From the NCBI RefSeq assembly GCF_001713395.1, contig NZ_CP016450.1:2800001-2864000 (forward strand): a DNA stretch of 64,000 bases, given 5' to 3'. Below are positions 18,550-27,127 of this stretch, in pieces. The notes beneath the pieces were generated by a model that saw only the letters and a program-made list of their open reading frames with translations, was not told the origin of the DNA and ran no database searches. The number at the start of each line of letters is the position of its first letter. Position 1 is the first letter of the stretch. A program made the position numbers and the translations under genes. The DNA comes from Sinorhizobium sp. RAC02. Its GTDB lineage: Bacteria; Pseudomonadota; Alphaproteobacteria; Rhizobiales; Rhizobiaceae.

Positions 18550-19650
18550 TCAGCGCAGGCTGAGACGACGTGCCGCGAATGCATCACGCGGCACGCGGGT
18601 GAGGTTTCCGAGGAATTCGCGCGCGCAGGCGCGCCAGCTATAGGTCATGGCACGCTCGCGCGCGACGTCCTTCGGGATATCAAGCGCGGCGAGCGCCGCG
18701 TCCCGCAGGTTTTCCGATAGCGCACCGGCATCGCCGAGCACGTCCCGCGGTGCAGTCACCGGAAAGGCGGCAACCGGAACGCCGCTGGCGAGCGCCTCCA
18801 GCATGACATTGCCAAACGTATCCGTGCGGCTCGGGAAGACGAAGACGTCCGCCGAGGCGTAGACGGCAGCGAGTTCCTCGCCGAGCTTGCGACCCAGGAA
18901 ATGCACATCCGGGTAGCGTTGGCGCAGCATAGCGAGGTCCGGCCCGTCGCCGACGACGACCTTGCTGCCCGGTAGGTCAAGGCCGAGGAAGGCGGGCAGG
19001 TTCTTCTCCACCGCAACGCGGCCGACATTCAGGAAAATCGGGCGCGGCAGGCCGAGATCGCGGCGCTTGGCCGGATCGAACAGCTTCGTATCGACACCGC
19101 GCGACCAGCGCTTGATGCGAACGAAACCGCGTGCCGCCATTTCCGCGCCAAGCGACTTGGTCGCCACCATCATGCCGTTGCCGGAATTGTGGAAGCGGCG
19201 CAGCCACCAGTAGCTGACACTTTCCGGAATGGGCAGGCGGGCGCTGATGAATTCGGGAAAACGTGTGTGATAGGCCGTGGTAAAGGGCAACCGGCGCTCC
19301 AGGCAGGCGCTGCGTGCGGCCATGCCGAGCGGGCCCTCGGTAGCGATGTGGATGTAATCCGGGGCGATCTTCTCGATTTCGGCCAGCACACGGCGCTTCG
19401 AGGTGATGGCGAGACGGATTTCCGGGTAGGACGGCAGCGGCACCGTCGTAAATTCTTGCGGCGTCAGGAAGACGACGTCGACGCCCTCCTCCGCCATCGA
19501 GCGGGCCAGCTCTTCGAGCGTATGCACGACGCCGTTCAACTGCGGGCGCCAGGCATCCGTGACGACAAGAATGGTGGGAGCCCGTCCATCGGAACGGGCG
19601 GCGGGGAGCGAATCTGGGGCGGTGTGGTCGAGCATGGCCCCTTTGACCAT
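18550..19650 (-). CDS. GT4-family glycosyltransferase (SqdX/MgtA-like)
   Basis: This is a GT-B fold glycosyltransferase of 366 residues. The N-terminal acceptor domain starts TDAWRPQLNGVVHTLEELA, a pattern typical of the GT4 group that includes sulfoquinovosyldiacylglycerol synthase SqdX and mannosyltransferase MgtA. The C-terminal donor domain has VGRVAVEKNL and the E-x7-E motif region FPSRTDTFGNVMLEALASGVPV. It probably glycosylates a lipid at the cytoplasmic face. An alternative start six residues in (ATG 19635, after AAAGGGG) is possible. It sits within 20 kb of the Pho cluster, but no Pho box was seen. Confidence 0.85.
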   Translation of the reverse strand: MVKGAMLDHTAPDSLPAARSDGRAPTILVVTDAWRPQLNGVVHTLEELARSMAEEGVDVVFLTPQEFTTVPLPSYPEIRLAITSKRRVLAEIEKIAPDYIHIATEGPLGMAARSACLERRLPFTTAYHTRFPEFISARLPIPESVSYWWLRRFHNSGNGMMVATKSLGAEMAARGFVRIKRWSRGVDTKLFDPAKRRDLGLPRPIFLNVGRVAVEKNLPAFLGLDLPGSKVVVGDGPDLAMLRQRYPDVHFLGRKLGEELAAVYASADVFVFPSRTDTFGNVMLEALASGVPVAAFPVTAPRDVLGDAGALSENLRDAALAALDIPKDVARERAMTYSWRACAREFLGNLTRVPRDAFAARRLSLR

Positions 19651-19716
19651 GCGGCGATGACAGCCGAATGAAGGCGGTTTTCACAGCCGCTTTGGAAAGT
19701 GCTTTCCTACCCTCCC

Positions 19717-19801
19717 CGTCATCCTCGGGCTTGCCCCGAGGATCCAGGCGGCAACGACGGCGTGAATGGTGTGAATCCTCGGGTCAAGCCCGAGGATGAC
19801 G
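19717..19801. repeat. Rhizobial-type palindromic intergenic repeat pair
   Basis: Two copies of a self-complementary unit, CGTCATCCTCGGGCTTG-CCCGAGGATC at 19717-19744 and its inverted partner ending CAAGCCCGAGGATGACG at 19801, face each other across about 28 bp. Each unit can form its own hairpin, and the two can also pair with each other. The core CCTCGGG(C/T)(T/C)(T/A)G-CCCGAGG is common in intergenic DNA of alphaproteobacteria. Confidence 0.75.
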
Positions 19802-19853
19802 AAGGAGAGGTTGCGGTCTCCTCCCCCCACACCCCGATACCAGCGCTACGGCC

Positions 19854-20783
19854 TCAGGCGAGCCCGATTTCCTTCGCCCAGGGTGGGTTCGCGCCGGCGC
19901 GCGAGACGGTGACGGCGGCGGCCTTGGCGCCGAGTGCCAGTACCTTGGCGATCTGGTCCTCGTCGAGCTTCGCCACCTGCTGCTTCGTCAGCAGGTTCTG
20001 CATCTTCAGCGAGGCGAGAACGCCGGCATCGAACGTATCGCCGGCGCCGACCGTATCGACCACGGTCACGCGCTCGCTCGGCACCACGACCTTGTGGTCA
20101 GCGGTGTAGCCGACGGCACCTTCCGCGCCGCGCGTCACGACGACAAGTTTTGCGCCGTGGTGCAGCCAGTGGCGGGCAAGCGCGTCCTCGTCGCCTTCAA
20201 GGCCGAACCAGGCGAGGTCCTCATCGGAGAACTTCACGATATCCGCCATCGCCGCCATGCGGCGGATGCGGCCCATATGGGCGTCCTTGTCCTTGATGAA
20301 GCCGGGGCGGATGTTCGGGTCGAGCGAGATGACGCGTTTTTCGTGCTCGCGCTTCAGCAGCGCCTCGTAGGTCGAGCCGCAAGGTTCGGGGATGAGGCTG
20401 ATCGCGCCGAAATGCAGTGCCTCGCAATCATCGCCCAAAGCCGGAAGCTCTGCTTCTGTGATCATGCGACCGGCGGTGCCCTCGTCATAGAAGGCATAGG
20501 TCGCATGGCCGTGCACGAGCTTGACGAAGGCAACGGTGGTCGGGCGCGAGAGGGTTGCGCAGTAGCTGTAATCAACGCCGCTTTCGCCGAGCGTCTTGCG
20601 CAGGATGTCGCCCATCATATCGTCGGAAAGGCCGGTGAAGAAGCCGGTCGGCACGCCGAGACGGCCGAGTGCGATCGCCGTGTTGAAGATCGCTCCGCCG
20701 GCATAGGGGGCGTAGGCATCCTCGCCAAGCGTCGACGTGCGCGGCAGCATGTCGATCAGGGCTTCACCACAACACAGGATCAT
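19854..20783 (-). CDS. PfkB-family fructokinase
   Basis: This is a ribokinase-fold sugar kinase of 309 residues from the ATG at 20783, which has GGGAGGAA seven bases upstream; the ATG at 20789 is too close to that site. The N-terminal ALIDMLP...GGAIFNTAIALGRLG motif and the C-terminal signature DTVGAGDTFDAGVLASL with the catalytic Asp are intact. The overall pattern best fits fructokinase. A LacI-type operator-like palindrome lies upstream. It is downstream of pyrE in the same orientation, 66 bp away. Confidence 0.85.
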   Translation of the reverse strand: MILCCGEALIDMLPRTSTLGEDAYAPYAGGAIFNTAIALGRLGVPTGFFTGLSDDMMGDILRKTLGESGVDYSYCATLSRPTTVAFVKLVHGHATYAFYDEGTAGRMITEAELPALGDDCEALHFGAISLIPEPCGSTYEALLKREHEKRVISLDPNIRPGFIKDKDAHMGRIRRMAAMADIVKFSDEDLAWFGLEGDEDALARHWLHHGAKLVVVTRGAEGAVGYTADHKVVVPSERVTVVDTVGAGDTFDAGVLASLKMQNLLTKQQVAKLDEDQIAKVLALGAKAAAVTVSRAGANPPWAKEIGLA

Positions 20784-20810
20784 CAGCATTTCCTCCCAAG
20801 CGGACTTTCA

Positions 20811-20825
20811 ATCGATTTAAACGAT
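20811..20825 (-). promoter_or_regulatory. LacI-type operator-like palindrome upstream of the fructokinase gene
   Basis: The sequence ATCGATTTAAACGAT is an imperfect palindrome centred on TTTAAA with CG at both sides. It lies 28 bp upstream of the chosen ATG, in the gap with pyrE. The assignment to LacI-family control of sugar use is inference. Confidence 0.35.
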
Positions 20826-20849
20826 CACACGAGAAAGCGCCAGAGCCTT

Positions 20850-21548
20850 TTACGACGTCGGCAGCTCCGCAACGCCGCCATGGGCAGCCGACCAGACGAG
20901 GGGTGCGTCGAAGAAGGATTCGACCGAGGCGAGTGTCGCATCATCGAAGAGTTTTTCTGCCTTCGCAACTGCCAGAACATTCCGCCAGGTGGCGATGTGG
21001 TGCAGCTTCACGCCGCCGTTGGCATAGCGCGCCTCGGCTTCCTTGAAGATGCCGTAGTAGAACAGCGACATGCCGTGATCGACCACGCCGCCGGCCGCGC
21101 GGATCGCATCGATGAAGGTGAACATGGAACCGCCGACCGTCACGAGGTCCTCGATGACGAGCACCCGGGCGCCTTCCTGCATCACGCCTTCGATCTGCGA
21201 ATTGCGGCCATGGCCCTTCGGCTTCTTGCGCACGTAGATCATCGGCAGGCCAAGACGATCAGCCAGCAGGGCGGCGAAGGGAATGCCGGCCGTCTCGCCG
21301 CCGGCAATCACGTCGAAGCGCTCGAAGCCGGCCTCACGGGTGAGGGTCGCGGCGGCGAAATCCATGATCGCCGAGCGGATGCGCGGATAGGAGAGCAGCT
21401 TGCGGCAATCCATATAGACCGGAGAGGCCATGCCCGACGCGAGCTTGTAGGGTTCTTCCGGGCGGAAATGCACCGCCTTGATCTCCCACAGCATGCGGGC
21501 CATCAGCTCCGCCATCACGTCTCGGTCCGGAAAGGAATTGGAAAACAT
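20850..21548 (-). CDS. pyrE: Orotate phosphoribosyltransferase
   Basis: This enzyme makes orotidine 5'-monophosphate from orotate and PRPP in pyrimidine synthesis. The protein is 232 residues from the ATG at 21548, which has GGAGAG at proper spacing; a second ATG at 21554 sits on top of that site. The PRPP-binding motif [14 protein letters not shown] and the catalytic loop [17 protein letters not shown] are visible. It is cytosolic and stands between the DoxX gene terminator and the fructokinase gene. Confidence 0.95.
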   Translation of the reverse strand: MFSNSFPDRDVMAELMARMLWEIKAVHFRPEEPYKLASGMASPVYMDCRKLLSYPRIRSAIMDFAAATLTREAGFERFDVIAGGETAGIPFAALLADRLGLPMIYVRKKPKGHGRNSQIEGVMQEGARVLVIEDLVTVGGSMFTFIDAIRAAGGVVDHGMSLFYYGIFKEAEARYANGGVKLHHIATWRNVLAVAKAEKLFDDATLASVESFFDAPLVWSAAHGGVAELPTS

Positions 21549-21626
21549 CGGCATCTCTCCACGTCACTGTCTTACCCGTGCGCATAGCAGCAAGAGAGGC
21601 GGCTTTCCAGCAGGCCGGAAACGAAA

Positions 21627-21653
21627 AACCCTCCCGGAGGCCGGGAAGGGTTT
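21627..21653 (-). terminator. Rho-independent terminator of the DoxX gene
   Basis: Read on the minus strand, AAACCCTTCCCGG and CCGGGAGGGTTT pair around CCT, followed by a T-run (TTTTTC). It lies 25 bp after the doxX stop and before pyrE. Confidence 0.8.
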
Positions 21654-21677
21654 CTGGAGGATCAGAGTACGGGTCGC

Positions 21678-22121
21678 TTAGGCGGCGACGGCCTTGCCGG
21701 CAGCGGAGCGGGCATCGAGCGAGTAGGCGCCCGGGCCGAAGGCGGCGAGCACGAGGAAGCCACCAGCAATCGTGATGTTCTTCCACATCATCAGGCCGTT
21801 GAAGAGAGTCAGCAGGCCGTTTGCGCCTTCCGGAAAGTCCGGAACGTTGATCGCGCCGCTATGGAAAACAAGAGCGGTAAAGACGCTGAAGGCAGCGAGA
21901 AGGTAGGCAGCGATCTTCGTCTGGAAGCCGACGAGGATGAAGAGGCCGGCAACGACTTCGAAGAGACCGGCAAGATAGGCAAGCGCGGTCGCGGCCGGAA
22001 GGCCGGCACCGGCGATCATGCCGGCCGTGCCCGACGGATCGATGAGCTTCGGGTAACCGGCAGTGATGAACATGAGGGCGAGAAGGATGCGTCCGAGAAG
22101 GACGACGGCGTTCTGTTGCAT
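21678..22121 (-). CDS. DoxX family membrane protein
   Basis: This 147-residue inner-membrane protein has four hydrophobic helices. The DoxX start pattern LLGRILLALMFITAGYPKLIDP is clear, followed by the AYLAGLFEVVAGLFILVGF helix. The ATG at 22121 has AGGAGCTTATC directly upstream; a frame to 22157 is open but unsupported. Members take part in redox or quinone-linked functions, and this one has no partner gene nearby. It is a single transcription unit with its own terminator. Confidence 0.88.
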   Translation of the reverse strand: MQQNAVVLLGRILLALMFITAGYPKLIDPSGTAGMIAGAGLPAATALAYLAGLFEVVAGLFILVGFQTKIAAYLLAAFSVFTALVFHSGAINVPDFPEGANGLLTLFNGLMMWKNITIAGGFLVLAAFGPGAYSLDARSAAGKAVAA

Positions 22122-22232
22122 GATAAGCTCCTGAGGCTTGGCTGTTTGAGTTGGCAAAGAGATATCAGCTTTCCGTCGTCAAACTAGACGGGCAATCGGA
22201 ATACAGATCGTTCGCTTTTTGTGAACGACGAC

Positions 22233-22250
22233 CTGTTCCCCGCGGAACAG
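22233..22250. promoter_or_regulatory. 18-bp palindrome CTGTTCCC-N3-GGAACAG upstream of the small secreted peptide gene
   Basis: The arms CTGTTCC and GGAACAG are perfectly complementary. A near-identical element lies at 25972-25989 before the Sel1-repeat gene. It ends 75 bp upstream of the ATG at 22325 and is a candidate operator. Confidence 0.45.
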
Positions 22251-22324
22251 AGGGGCAGTTCAGGCCATGCGACAAGAGGGGCATTGCAGCCCGCCGCCCT
22301 CCTCTTTCCCTCCCGGACCCCATC

Positions 22325-22513
22325 ATGCGCCACTATCTTCTCGCCCTTGCGCTCGCCGCCGCCTCCCTCACCTTCACCGCCAACGGCCATGCCGGCCCAT
22401 CCTATGTGGACGGCACCTACGGCCACTATCAGCAGACCTGCATCACCAAGCGCGTCCAGACGCAGGATCAGCACGGCAAGGCGGTCAACAAGCGCGTGCG
22501 GATCTGCCAGTAA
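22325..22513 (+). CDS. Small secreted peptide of unknown function
   Basis: This 62-residue protein has a clear signal peptide (MRHYLLALALAAASLTFTANGHA) and a mature part of about 39 residues. Two cysteines (QQTCITKR and VRICQ) could pair. The mature peptide is basic and hydrophilic, with a KRV-QTQD-KRVRICQ ending. It lies 120 bp upstream of the Crp/Fnr regulator in the same direction and downstream of an 18-bp palindrome. No family is recognised. Confidence 0.65.
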   Translation: MRHYLLALALAAASLTFTANGHAGPSYVDGTYGHYQQTCITKRVQTQDQHGKAVNKRVRICQ

Positions 22514-22633
22514 CGAAGAGACCGGCCCAAAGCTCTCCGTTCTTTTCTGTTGCAAGCGCACGACGGGTGGGCGAAAGTTTCGGCGAGCGGCGCGTGTTTT
22601 GTTTTCGTCAGCGGCGGTCGGGGGAAACCGGAT

Positions 22634-23338
22634 ATGAACGAGATCAACAAGAGTGCCGCGTTCTGGCGCTCTTTCCCGATTTTCGAGGGATTCAACAAGG
22701 AAACGCTGATCGAGATCGCGGGAATCGCGACGTGGCGCAAATGGTCGCCCGGCACGGTGATCTTCCAGCGCGGCGACGAAGGCACCTATCTCATCGTGCT
22801 CGTCTCCGGCCGCATCAAGCTTTCGCTGATCACGCCGCAGGGCAAGGAACTGTCGCTGCGCCAACTCGAAGCCGGCTCGATCCTCGGCGAAATGGCGCTG
22901 CTCGACGGCCAGCCACGCTCGGCGGACGCCACCGCCGTGACGGCGACCGAAGGCTACGTGATTTCCAAGCGCGATTTCATCGATATCCTGACGCGGAATC
23001 CCACGGCGGCGCAGGCGATCATCCACTATCTCTGCACCAAGCTGCGCGAAACGACGGAACAGCTCGAAACCATCGCGCTCTACGATCTCGATGCCCGCGT
23101 CGCCCGCTTCTTCCTCGCGACGTTGCGCAACATCCACGGCGAGGAACTGCCGGACAGCGCAAACCTCCAGCTCTCGCTCAGCCAGACCGAGATCGCCAGC
23201 ATCGTCGGCGCCAGCCGGCCCAAGATCAACCGCTCGATCCTCGCGCTGGAAGAGGCCGGTGCCATCCGGCGCAATGATGGTATCATCCACTGTCATATCG
23301 GCCGGCTCTACGGCATTGCCGAGCCGGATGACGACTAG
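22634..23338 (+). CDS. Crp/Fnr-family transcriptional regulator
   Basis: This 234-residue regulator has an N-terminal cyclic-nucleotide-binding fold (FQRGDEGTYLIVLVSGRIKLSL...GSILGEMALLDGQPRSADATA) and a C-terminal winged helix (LSLSQTEIASIVGASRPKINRSILALEEAGAI). The cNMP pocket motif GEMALLDGQPRSADATA resembles the CRP phosphate-binding cassette (GE-AL----R-A), so cAMP or cGMP binding is likely. No Fnr-type cysteine cluster is seen. It starts at 22634, where GGGG lies upstream, and precedes the CHASE2-cyclase gene by 38 bp, which suggests a sensor-effector pair. Confidence 0.9.
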   Translation: MNEINKSAAFWRSFPIFEGFNKETLIEIAGIATWRKWSPGTVIFQRGDEGTYLIVLVSGRIKLSLITPQGKELSLRQLEAGSILGEMALLDGQPRSADATAVTATEGYVISKRDFIDILTRNPTAAQAIIHYLCTKLRETTEQLETIALYDLDARVARFFLATLRNIHGEELPDSANLQLSLSQTEIASIVGASRPKINRSILALEEAGAIRRNDGIIHCHIGRLYGIAEPDDD

Positions 23339-23376
23339 GCCGACTGCGGCTTACACTTCAACGGAAGCGGCCGATC

Positions 23377-25221
23377 ATGTTCGCCAAGAGATATAGACCG
23401 CTCGTCGCCGGCCTTGTGGCCAGCCTTGCCGGTGCGCTGGCGCTGTTTTCGCTTGGCGAAACGGCGCTGGAGCAGCAGCGTGAATACTATTTCGACGCGC
23501 TGACCCAGGCGGTGCCGGCTCGCCAGAGCGACCGGATCGTCGTGGTCGACATCGACCGCAAGGCCTTCCAGAGTGTGCCGGACAAGGAGTGGACGCGCAC
23601 GCAGACGGCAGGGCTGATCGAACGGCTTGCCGCTGCAAAGCCGGCGGCGATCGCCTTCGACTTCATCTTCTCCACCGATTGCGCGGCGGAAGAGCCCGCC
23701 AATGCCGCGCTGGCAAACGCCATCGGCCAGACGCCGACCATTCTCGGCTTCCTCATCGGCGAGGCGACGGACGGCGCGCCGCACCCGATCCCCGCGCTTG
23801 CCCTGCAACGGCCGGTCACCATCCCGGACCTCTGGTTCATCGACGGCACGGAAAGCTCCTGCGCCTTCCTGCAGGACAAGGCGGCGGCGGCGGCGGCGGC
23901 CTTCCTGGTTGGCGACGAGGACGCGGTGGTACGCCGCGTGCAGGCCTATGCGATCCTCGGCAATGCGGCCTATCCGTCGCTCGGCGTGGAAGCGGCGCGG
24001 CTGGCGGCCGGAGCGGGCACGCCGGTGCTCGGCGGCAACCCCGCCTGGGTGCGGCAGGATTCGCGCATCCTGCGGCTCGACGAGGACGGCAGCCTGCGCT
24101 TTGTGGCAAGCCGAGCCGACACGGTGGGCGCACGCACCTTCTCCGCGGCGGATGTCGTGGCAGGCCTGGTGCCGGCCGAAAGGATTGCCGGCAAGGTCGT
24201 GCTGATCGGCAGCAGCCTGCCCAATCTCGGCGGCCTCAGGACCAGCGCCTCCATGACGCTCGAACCCTCCGTGCAAATCCATACGGACGTCGCAAACTCC
24301 ATCCTGACCGATCACATCCCGATGCGCGATATCGGCCTCTTGCCGATCGAGGCGGCCTTGGCCTTCGTTGCCGGTGCGGCGGCGGCGCTGGCGGCGGCGC
24401 GGCTTCGCCCACTCTGGGCGGCATTGGCCGGTCTCGGGCTTGTCGGCCTCGTGTTCGGCGCATCAGCCCTCGTCTATATGCAGACAGCGCTTCTGTCCGA
24501 TGCGGTCGGCGTTTCGCTGATCGTGGGGACGGCGGCGCTTGTCACCGGCCTGCTGCAGTTCGCCCATGTGCGCCGGGCGGAAGCCACCGCCCGCCAGCGT
24601 TTTGCCCAGTACCTGCCGCAATCCGTCGTCTCGCGCTATATCGACAATCCGGATCTCGGACGCGTCGCCGGCGAGGAGCGACAGGTGACGGCGGTGTTTA
24701 CCGATATCGAGGGCTTTTCCTCGCTCTCCAAGAAGCTCGGCCCGCATGATTTGGTCAAGCTGCTGGACATCTACTACACCGAGGTGAACGCGCTCGTGGC
24801 CCGCCATGGCGGCATGGTGGACAAGGTGGTGGGTGACGCAGTGCACGCGCTCTTCAACGCGCCTGACGATCTCGACCATCATGTCGACAAGGCACTCGCC
24901 TGCGCCGATGACATCCGCACGCTGACCGAAGAGATGCGCCGCCGCCCCGGCTTCCTCGAACAGGAATTCGGCCGCACGCGCATCGGTATCGAAACGGGCA
25001 TGGTGGTGCTGGGGGAAGTGGGCGTCGGCGGCAAGCTCGACTACACGGCGCACGGCAATTCGATGAACCTCGCGGCGCGCCTGCAGGATGCCAACAAGTT
25101 CCTCGGCACCCACATCTGCGTCGGGCCCCAGGCGGCAAGCGAAACGACCCGGCCACTACGCCCCATCGGCAGCCACGAAATCCGTGGCTTCGGCCAGATA
25201 GAGTTGTTCACGTTCGATTAG
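23377..25221 (+). CDS. CHASE2-domain adenylate/guanylate cyclase
   Basis: This 614-residue membrane protein has an N-terminal helix (residues 9-30), an extracytoplasmic CHASE2 sensor (about 35-300), three membrane helices (about 320-400) and a class III cyclase domain (about 430-600). The cyclase domain holds the metal-binding aspartates in FTDIEGFSS and VVGDAVHALF, the Lys of MVDKVVGD that favours ATP, and the transition-state Asn and Arg in NLAARLQ. It should make cAMP in response to an envelope signal. It follows the Crp/Fnr gene by 38 bp. It overlaps the convergent fecR-like gene by 4 bp. Confidence 0.92.
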   Translation: MFAKRYRPLVAGLVASLAGALALFSLGETALEQQREYYFDALTQAVPARQSDRIVVVDIDRKAFQSVPDKEWTRTQTAGLIERLAAAKPAAIAFDFIFSTDCAAEEPANAALANAIGQTPTILGFLIGEATDGAPHPIPALALQRPVTIPDLWFIDGTESSCAFLQDKAAAAAAAFLVGDEDAVVRRVQAYAILGNAAYPSLGVEAARLAAGAGTPVLGGNPAWVRQDSRILRLDEDGSLRFVASRADTVGARTFSAADVVAGLVPAERIAGKVVLIGSSLPNLGGLRTSASMTLEPSVQIHTDVANSILTDHIPMRDIGLLPIEAALAFVAGAAAALAAARLRPLWAALAGLGLVGLVFGASALVYMQTALLSDAVGVSLIVGTAALVTGLLQFAHVRRAEATARQRFAQYLPQSVVSRYIDNPDLGRVAGEERQVTAVFTDIEGFSSLSKKLGPHDLVKLLDIYYTEVNALVARHGGMVDKVVGDAVHALFNAPDDLDHHVDKALACADDIRTLTEEMRRRPGFLEQEFGRTRIGIETGMVVLGEVGVGGKLDYTAHGNSMNLAARLQDANKFLGTHICVGPQAASETTRPLRPIGSHEIRGFGQIELFTFD

Positions 25222-25856
25222 CGGATACCGACGCTGGCATAGGCCTCGCGGATGCGGGCATCACCCCATTGTGCAACGTCGCTCGGAACAGCACCCGGCG
25301 TCGCGATATCGACGCCCTGGCCGCGGCCGACCTGGCGTGTCACGCCGCCGCCGGTGACCTCGACGAGGCCGTGCTCCACGAAGACGCCGAAGACGCCGCG
25401 GCTGGGGCCGGCGAAGAATTTCGTGCCGCGCACGCCGATCATGCCGAAGGCGGTGCGCATGGTGAGGTCGATCTTGGCAAGGCCCTCCGGCCGGTCGAAG
25501 ACCATCTGCCCGGTGCCGAGCTCGATTGTGCCGCCCTGCCCCGCGATGAAGGTATCGATCAGCAGCTCCGTGTCGCTGCCGAGCAGCAGGCTGGTGTCAT
25601 CGCCGAGTTCGAGCGAGGCAAAACTCTTGGCACCGGTCTTGACGAAATCGTGGTCCATCAGGCTGGCGCCGGCCTTCAGACCCTCCAGGAGGTTTTCCTG
25701 CTTGCGGGTGACGTCGCCGGTGATTTCCACCGCCTTGCCGATGATCGCGTTGGCTTGCGTTGCGCGCACGCCGATACCCGTCAACGCCAGGGCGCCGCCG
25801 GCAATGAAGAGCCTGCGGCTGAGGGTGATCGGTTCAAAAGCCTTGAGCGTTCGCAT
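25218..25856 (-). CDS. Tat-exported FecR-domain protein
   Basis: This 212-residue protein starts with a twin-arginine signal (SRRLFIAGGALAL, cleaved near ATQANA), so it is exported folded. The mature part is a FecR domain: beta-rich, with KTGAKSFASLELGDDTSLLLGSDTELLI and the AFGMIGVRGTKFFAG...VEHGLVEVTGGG pattern. FecR-domain proteins often sit beside CHASE2 proteins; here the two genes are tail-to-tail and overlap by 4 bp. The ATG at 25856 has AAGG upstream, while a frame to 25943 lacks one. It may present a signal to the CHASE2 sensor (inference). Confidence 0.85.
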   Translation of the reverse strand: MRTLKAFEPITLSRRLFIAGGALALTGIGVRATQANAIIGKAVEITGDVTRKQENLLEGLKAGASLMDHDFVKTGAKSFASLELGDDTSLLLGSDTELLIDTFIAGQGGTIELGTGQMVFDRPEGLAKIDLTMRTAFGMIGVRGTKFFAGPSRGVFGVFVEHGLVEVTGGGVTRQVGRGQGVDIATPGAVPSDVAQWGDARIREAYASVGIR

Positions 25857-25971
25857 GACACACCTTTCGGACGGGACAAGCCGTCGGATGGAATTGAACT
25901 GATAGGGCCGGCCCGTCAATCGCACAAGCCGCCTGTGCTGCATCCGTTATGCGCCGCTCTTCCCGTTCCCT

Positions 25972-25989
25972 CTGTTCCCGTGGAAACAG
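25972..25989. promoter_or_regulatory. 18-bp palindrome CTGTTCCC-GTG-GAAACAG upstream of the Sel1-repeat gene
   Basis: It differs from the element at 22233-22250 only in the three central bases and one arm base. A further GTTCCC lies 9 bp to the left, giving a direct repeat. It is 53 bp upstream of the Sel1 gene ATG and 116 bp from the divergent FecR gene. Confidence 0.45.
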
Positions 25990-26042
25990 CCGCCGCCCAC
26001 CAGTCGTCTAAGGTGCGGTCATCCAACGAAGGGAGACGGATC

Positions 26043-27077
26043 ATGATCACACGATCCACAGGTATGAAGACGGCTGGCCGCGCCCTTTTCTTCGCGGCCC
26101 TTCTTGTCGGTGCCGCAAGCGGCGCTGAGGCAAACACGCTTTCCATCGAAGCCCGCTGCGACCAGAGTGCCGGCAGCCGGTATGACAGCACGCGCAACAA
26201 GGCCTTCGCGCCGGTCGCGCTGGAAGACATCCAGATCGGTGCGGCCCTTTCGGCCTGCCGCGAGGCCTACAATGCCGGCGGCGGCGCGCGCATGGCCTTC
26301 CAGCTTGCCCGGGCACTAGAGCGTGCCGGCCAGAATCTCGACGCCATGAAGCTCTATGCGGAGGCAGCGGCGCTGGGCCACACCGTGGCCATGGTCAATT
26401 ACGGCGCGATGCTCGGCAAGCGCGGCGACCCTGCCGCCGAATTCAGCCACTACAAGAAGGCTGCGGAAATGGGCGACGTGCTGGGCGCCTACAATCTCGG
26501 CGTCGCCTATCGCGACGGCATCGGCACGGCGATCAACGGCGCGGAAGCGGCCCGCTGGTTCGACAAGGCGGCTGCGGCCGGCGACGAAACAGCGGCCTTC
26601 AATCTCGGCGTACTGCTCGACGACGGTAGCCTCGTGGGCGAGGACAACGCGCGGGCCGTGGCCTTCTACACGCTTGCGGCGAAAGGCGGCAGCGTCGACG
26701 CGATGATCAACCTTGGCCTCATGCTGGAATCCGGCGAAGGCATCGAGCAGGATCTCGCAGCCGCAGCCGGCTACTTCAAGCAGGCCGCCGATCAGGGCGA
26801 CAGCTACGGAAAGCTGAAATTCGGCCTGATGCAGCAGAGCGGCACCGGCATCGTCAAGAACATCGAGCAGGCGGTCAACAGCCTCGTCGCTGCCTTCGAG
26901 ATGCGCGACGTCGATCTCGAAGTCATCCTGCGCGACCAGCCGGAGCAGCTGAGCGCCGATGCGCGCCTCGCCATCAAGCAGGTTCTGGCCAAGCGCGACC
27001 TGATCGACGAGGCTGGCAATGCGGAGATCGATCCGATCACGCTTGGCGCCATCGAGAAGCACTACGCCGCAAAATAA
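26043..27077 (+). CDS. Secreted Sel1-repeat (SLR) protein
   Basis: This 344-residue protein has a signal peptide (ending GAASGAEA) and about five Sel1-like repeats between residues 85 and 260, each of the type A-YNLGV-Y-DG-G---N---A--WF--AA--GD. Sel1 repeats form alpha-solenoids that scaffold protein complexes in the periplasm. The C-terminal 80 residues are non-repeat. The ATG at 26043 has GGGAGA upstream; an open frame to 25269 has none. It is divergent from the FecR gene and probably belongs to the same envelope-signalling group. Confidence 0.88.
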   Translation: MITRSTGMKTAGRALFFAALLVGAASGAEANTLSIEARCDQSAGSRYDSTRNKAFAPVALEDIQIGAALSACREAYNAGGGARMAFQLARALERAGQNLDAMKLYAEAAALGHTVAMVNYGAMLGKRGDPAAEFSHYKKAAEMGDVLGAYNLGVAYRDGIGTAINGAEAARWFDKAAAAGDETAAFNLGVLLDDGSLVGEDNARAVAFYTLAAKGGSVDAMINLGLMLESGEGIEQDLAAAAGYFKQAADQGDSYGKLKFGLMQQSGTGIVKNIEQAVNSLVAAFEMRDVDLEVILRDQPEQLSADARLAIKQVLAKRDLIDEAGNAEIDPITLGAIEKHYAAK

Positions 27078-27087
27078 GTCTATCGCA

Positions 27088-27115
27088 GGCCCGGAGCGGT
27101 GATCCACTCCGGGCC
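27088..27115. terminator. Hairpin between the convergent Sel1 and proline-racemase-family genes
   Basis: Nine-base arms GGCCCGGAG/CTCCGGGCC enclose ten bases. No clear T-run follows on either strand, so termination is plausible but not certain. Confidence 0.5.
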
Positions 27116-27127
27116 GAACTTTGTGCC

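Noticed and set aside
22244..22270. EcfG promoter starting at the GGAAC in the 22233-22250 palindrome
   Set aside because: No CGTT occurs at 16 or 17 bases downstream, unlike the exact match at 29229-29253.
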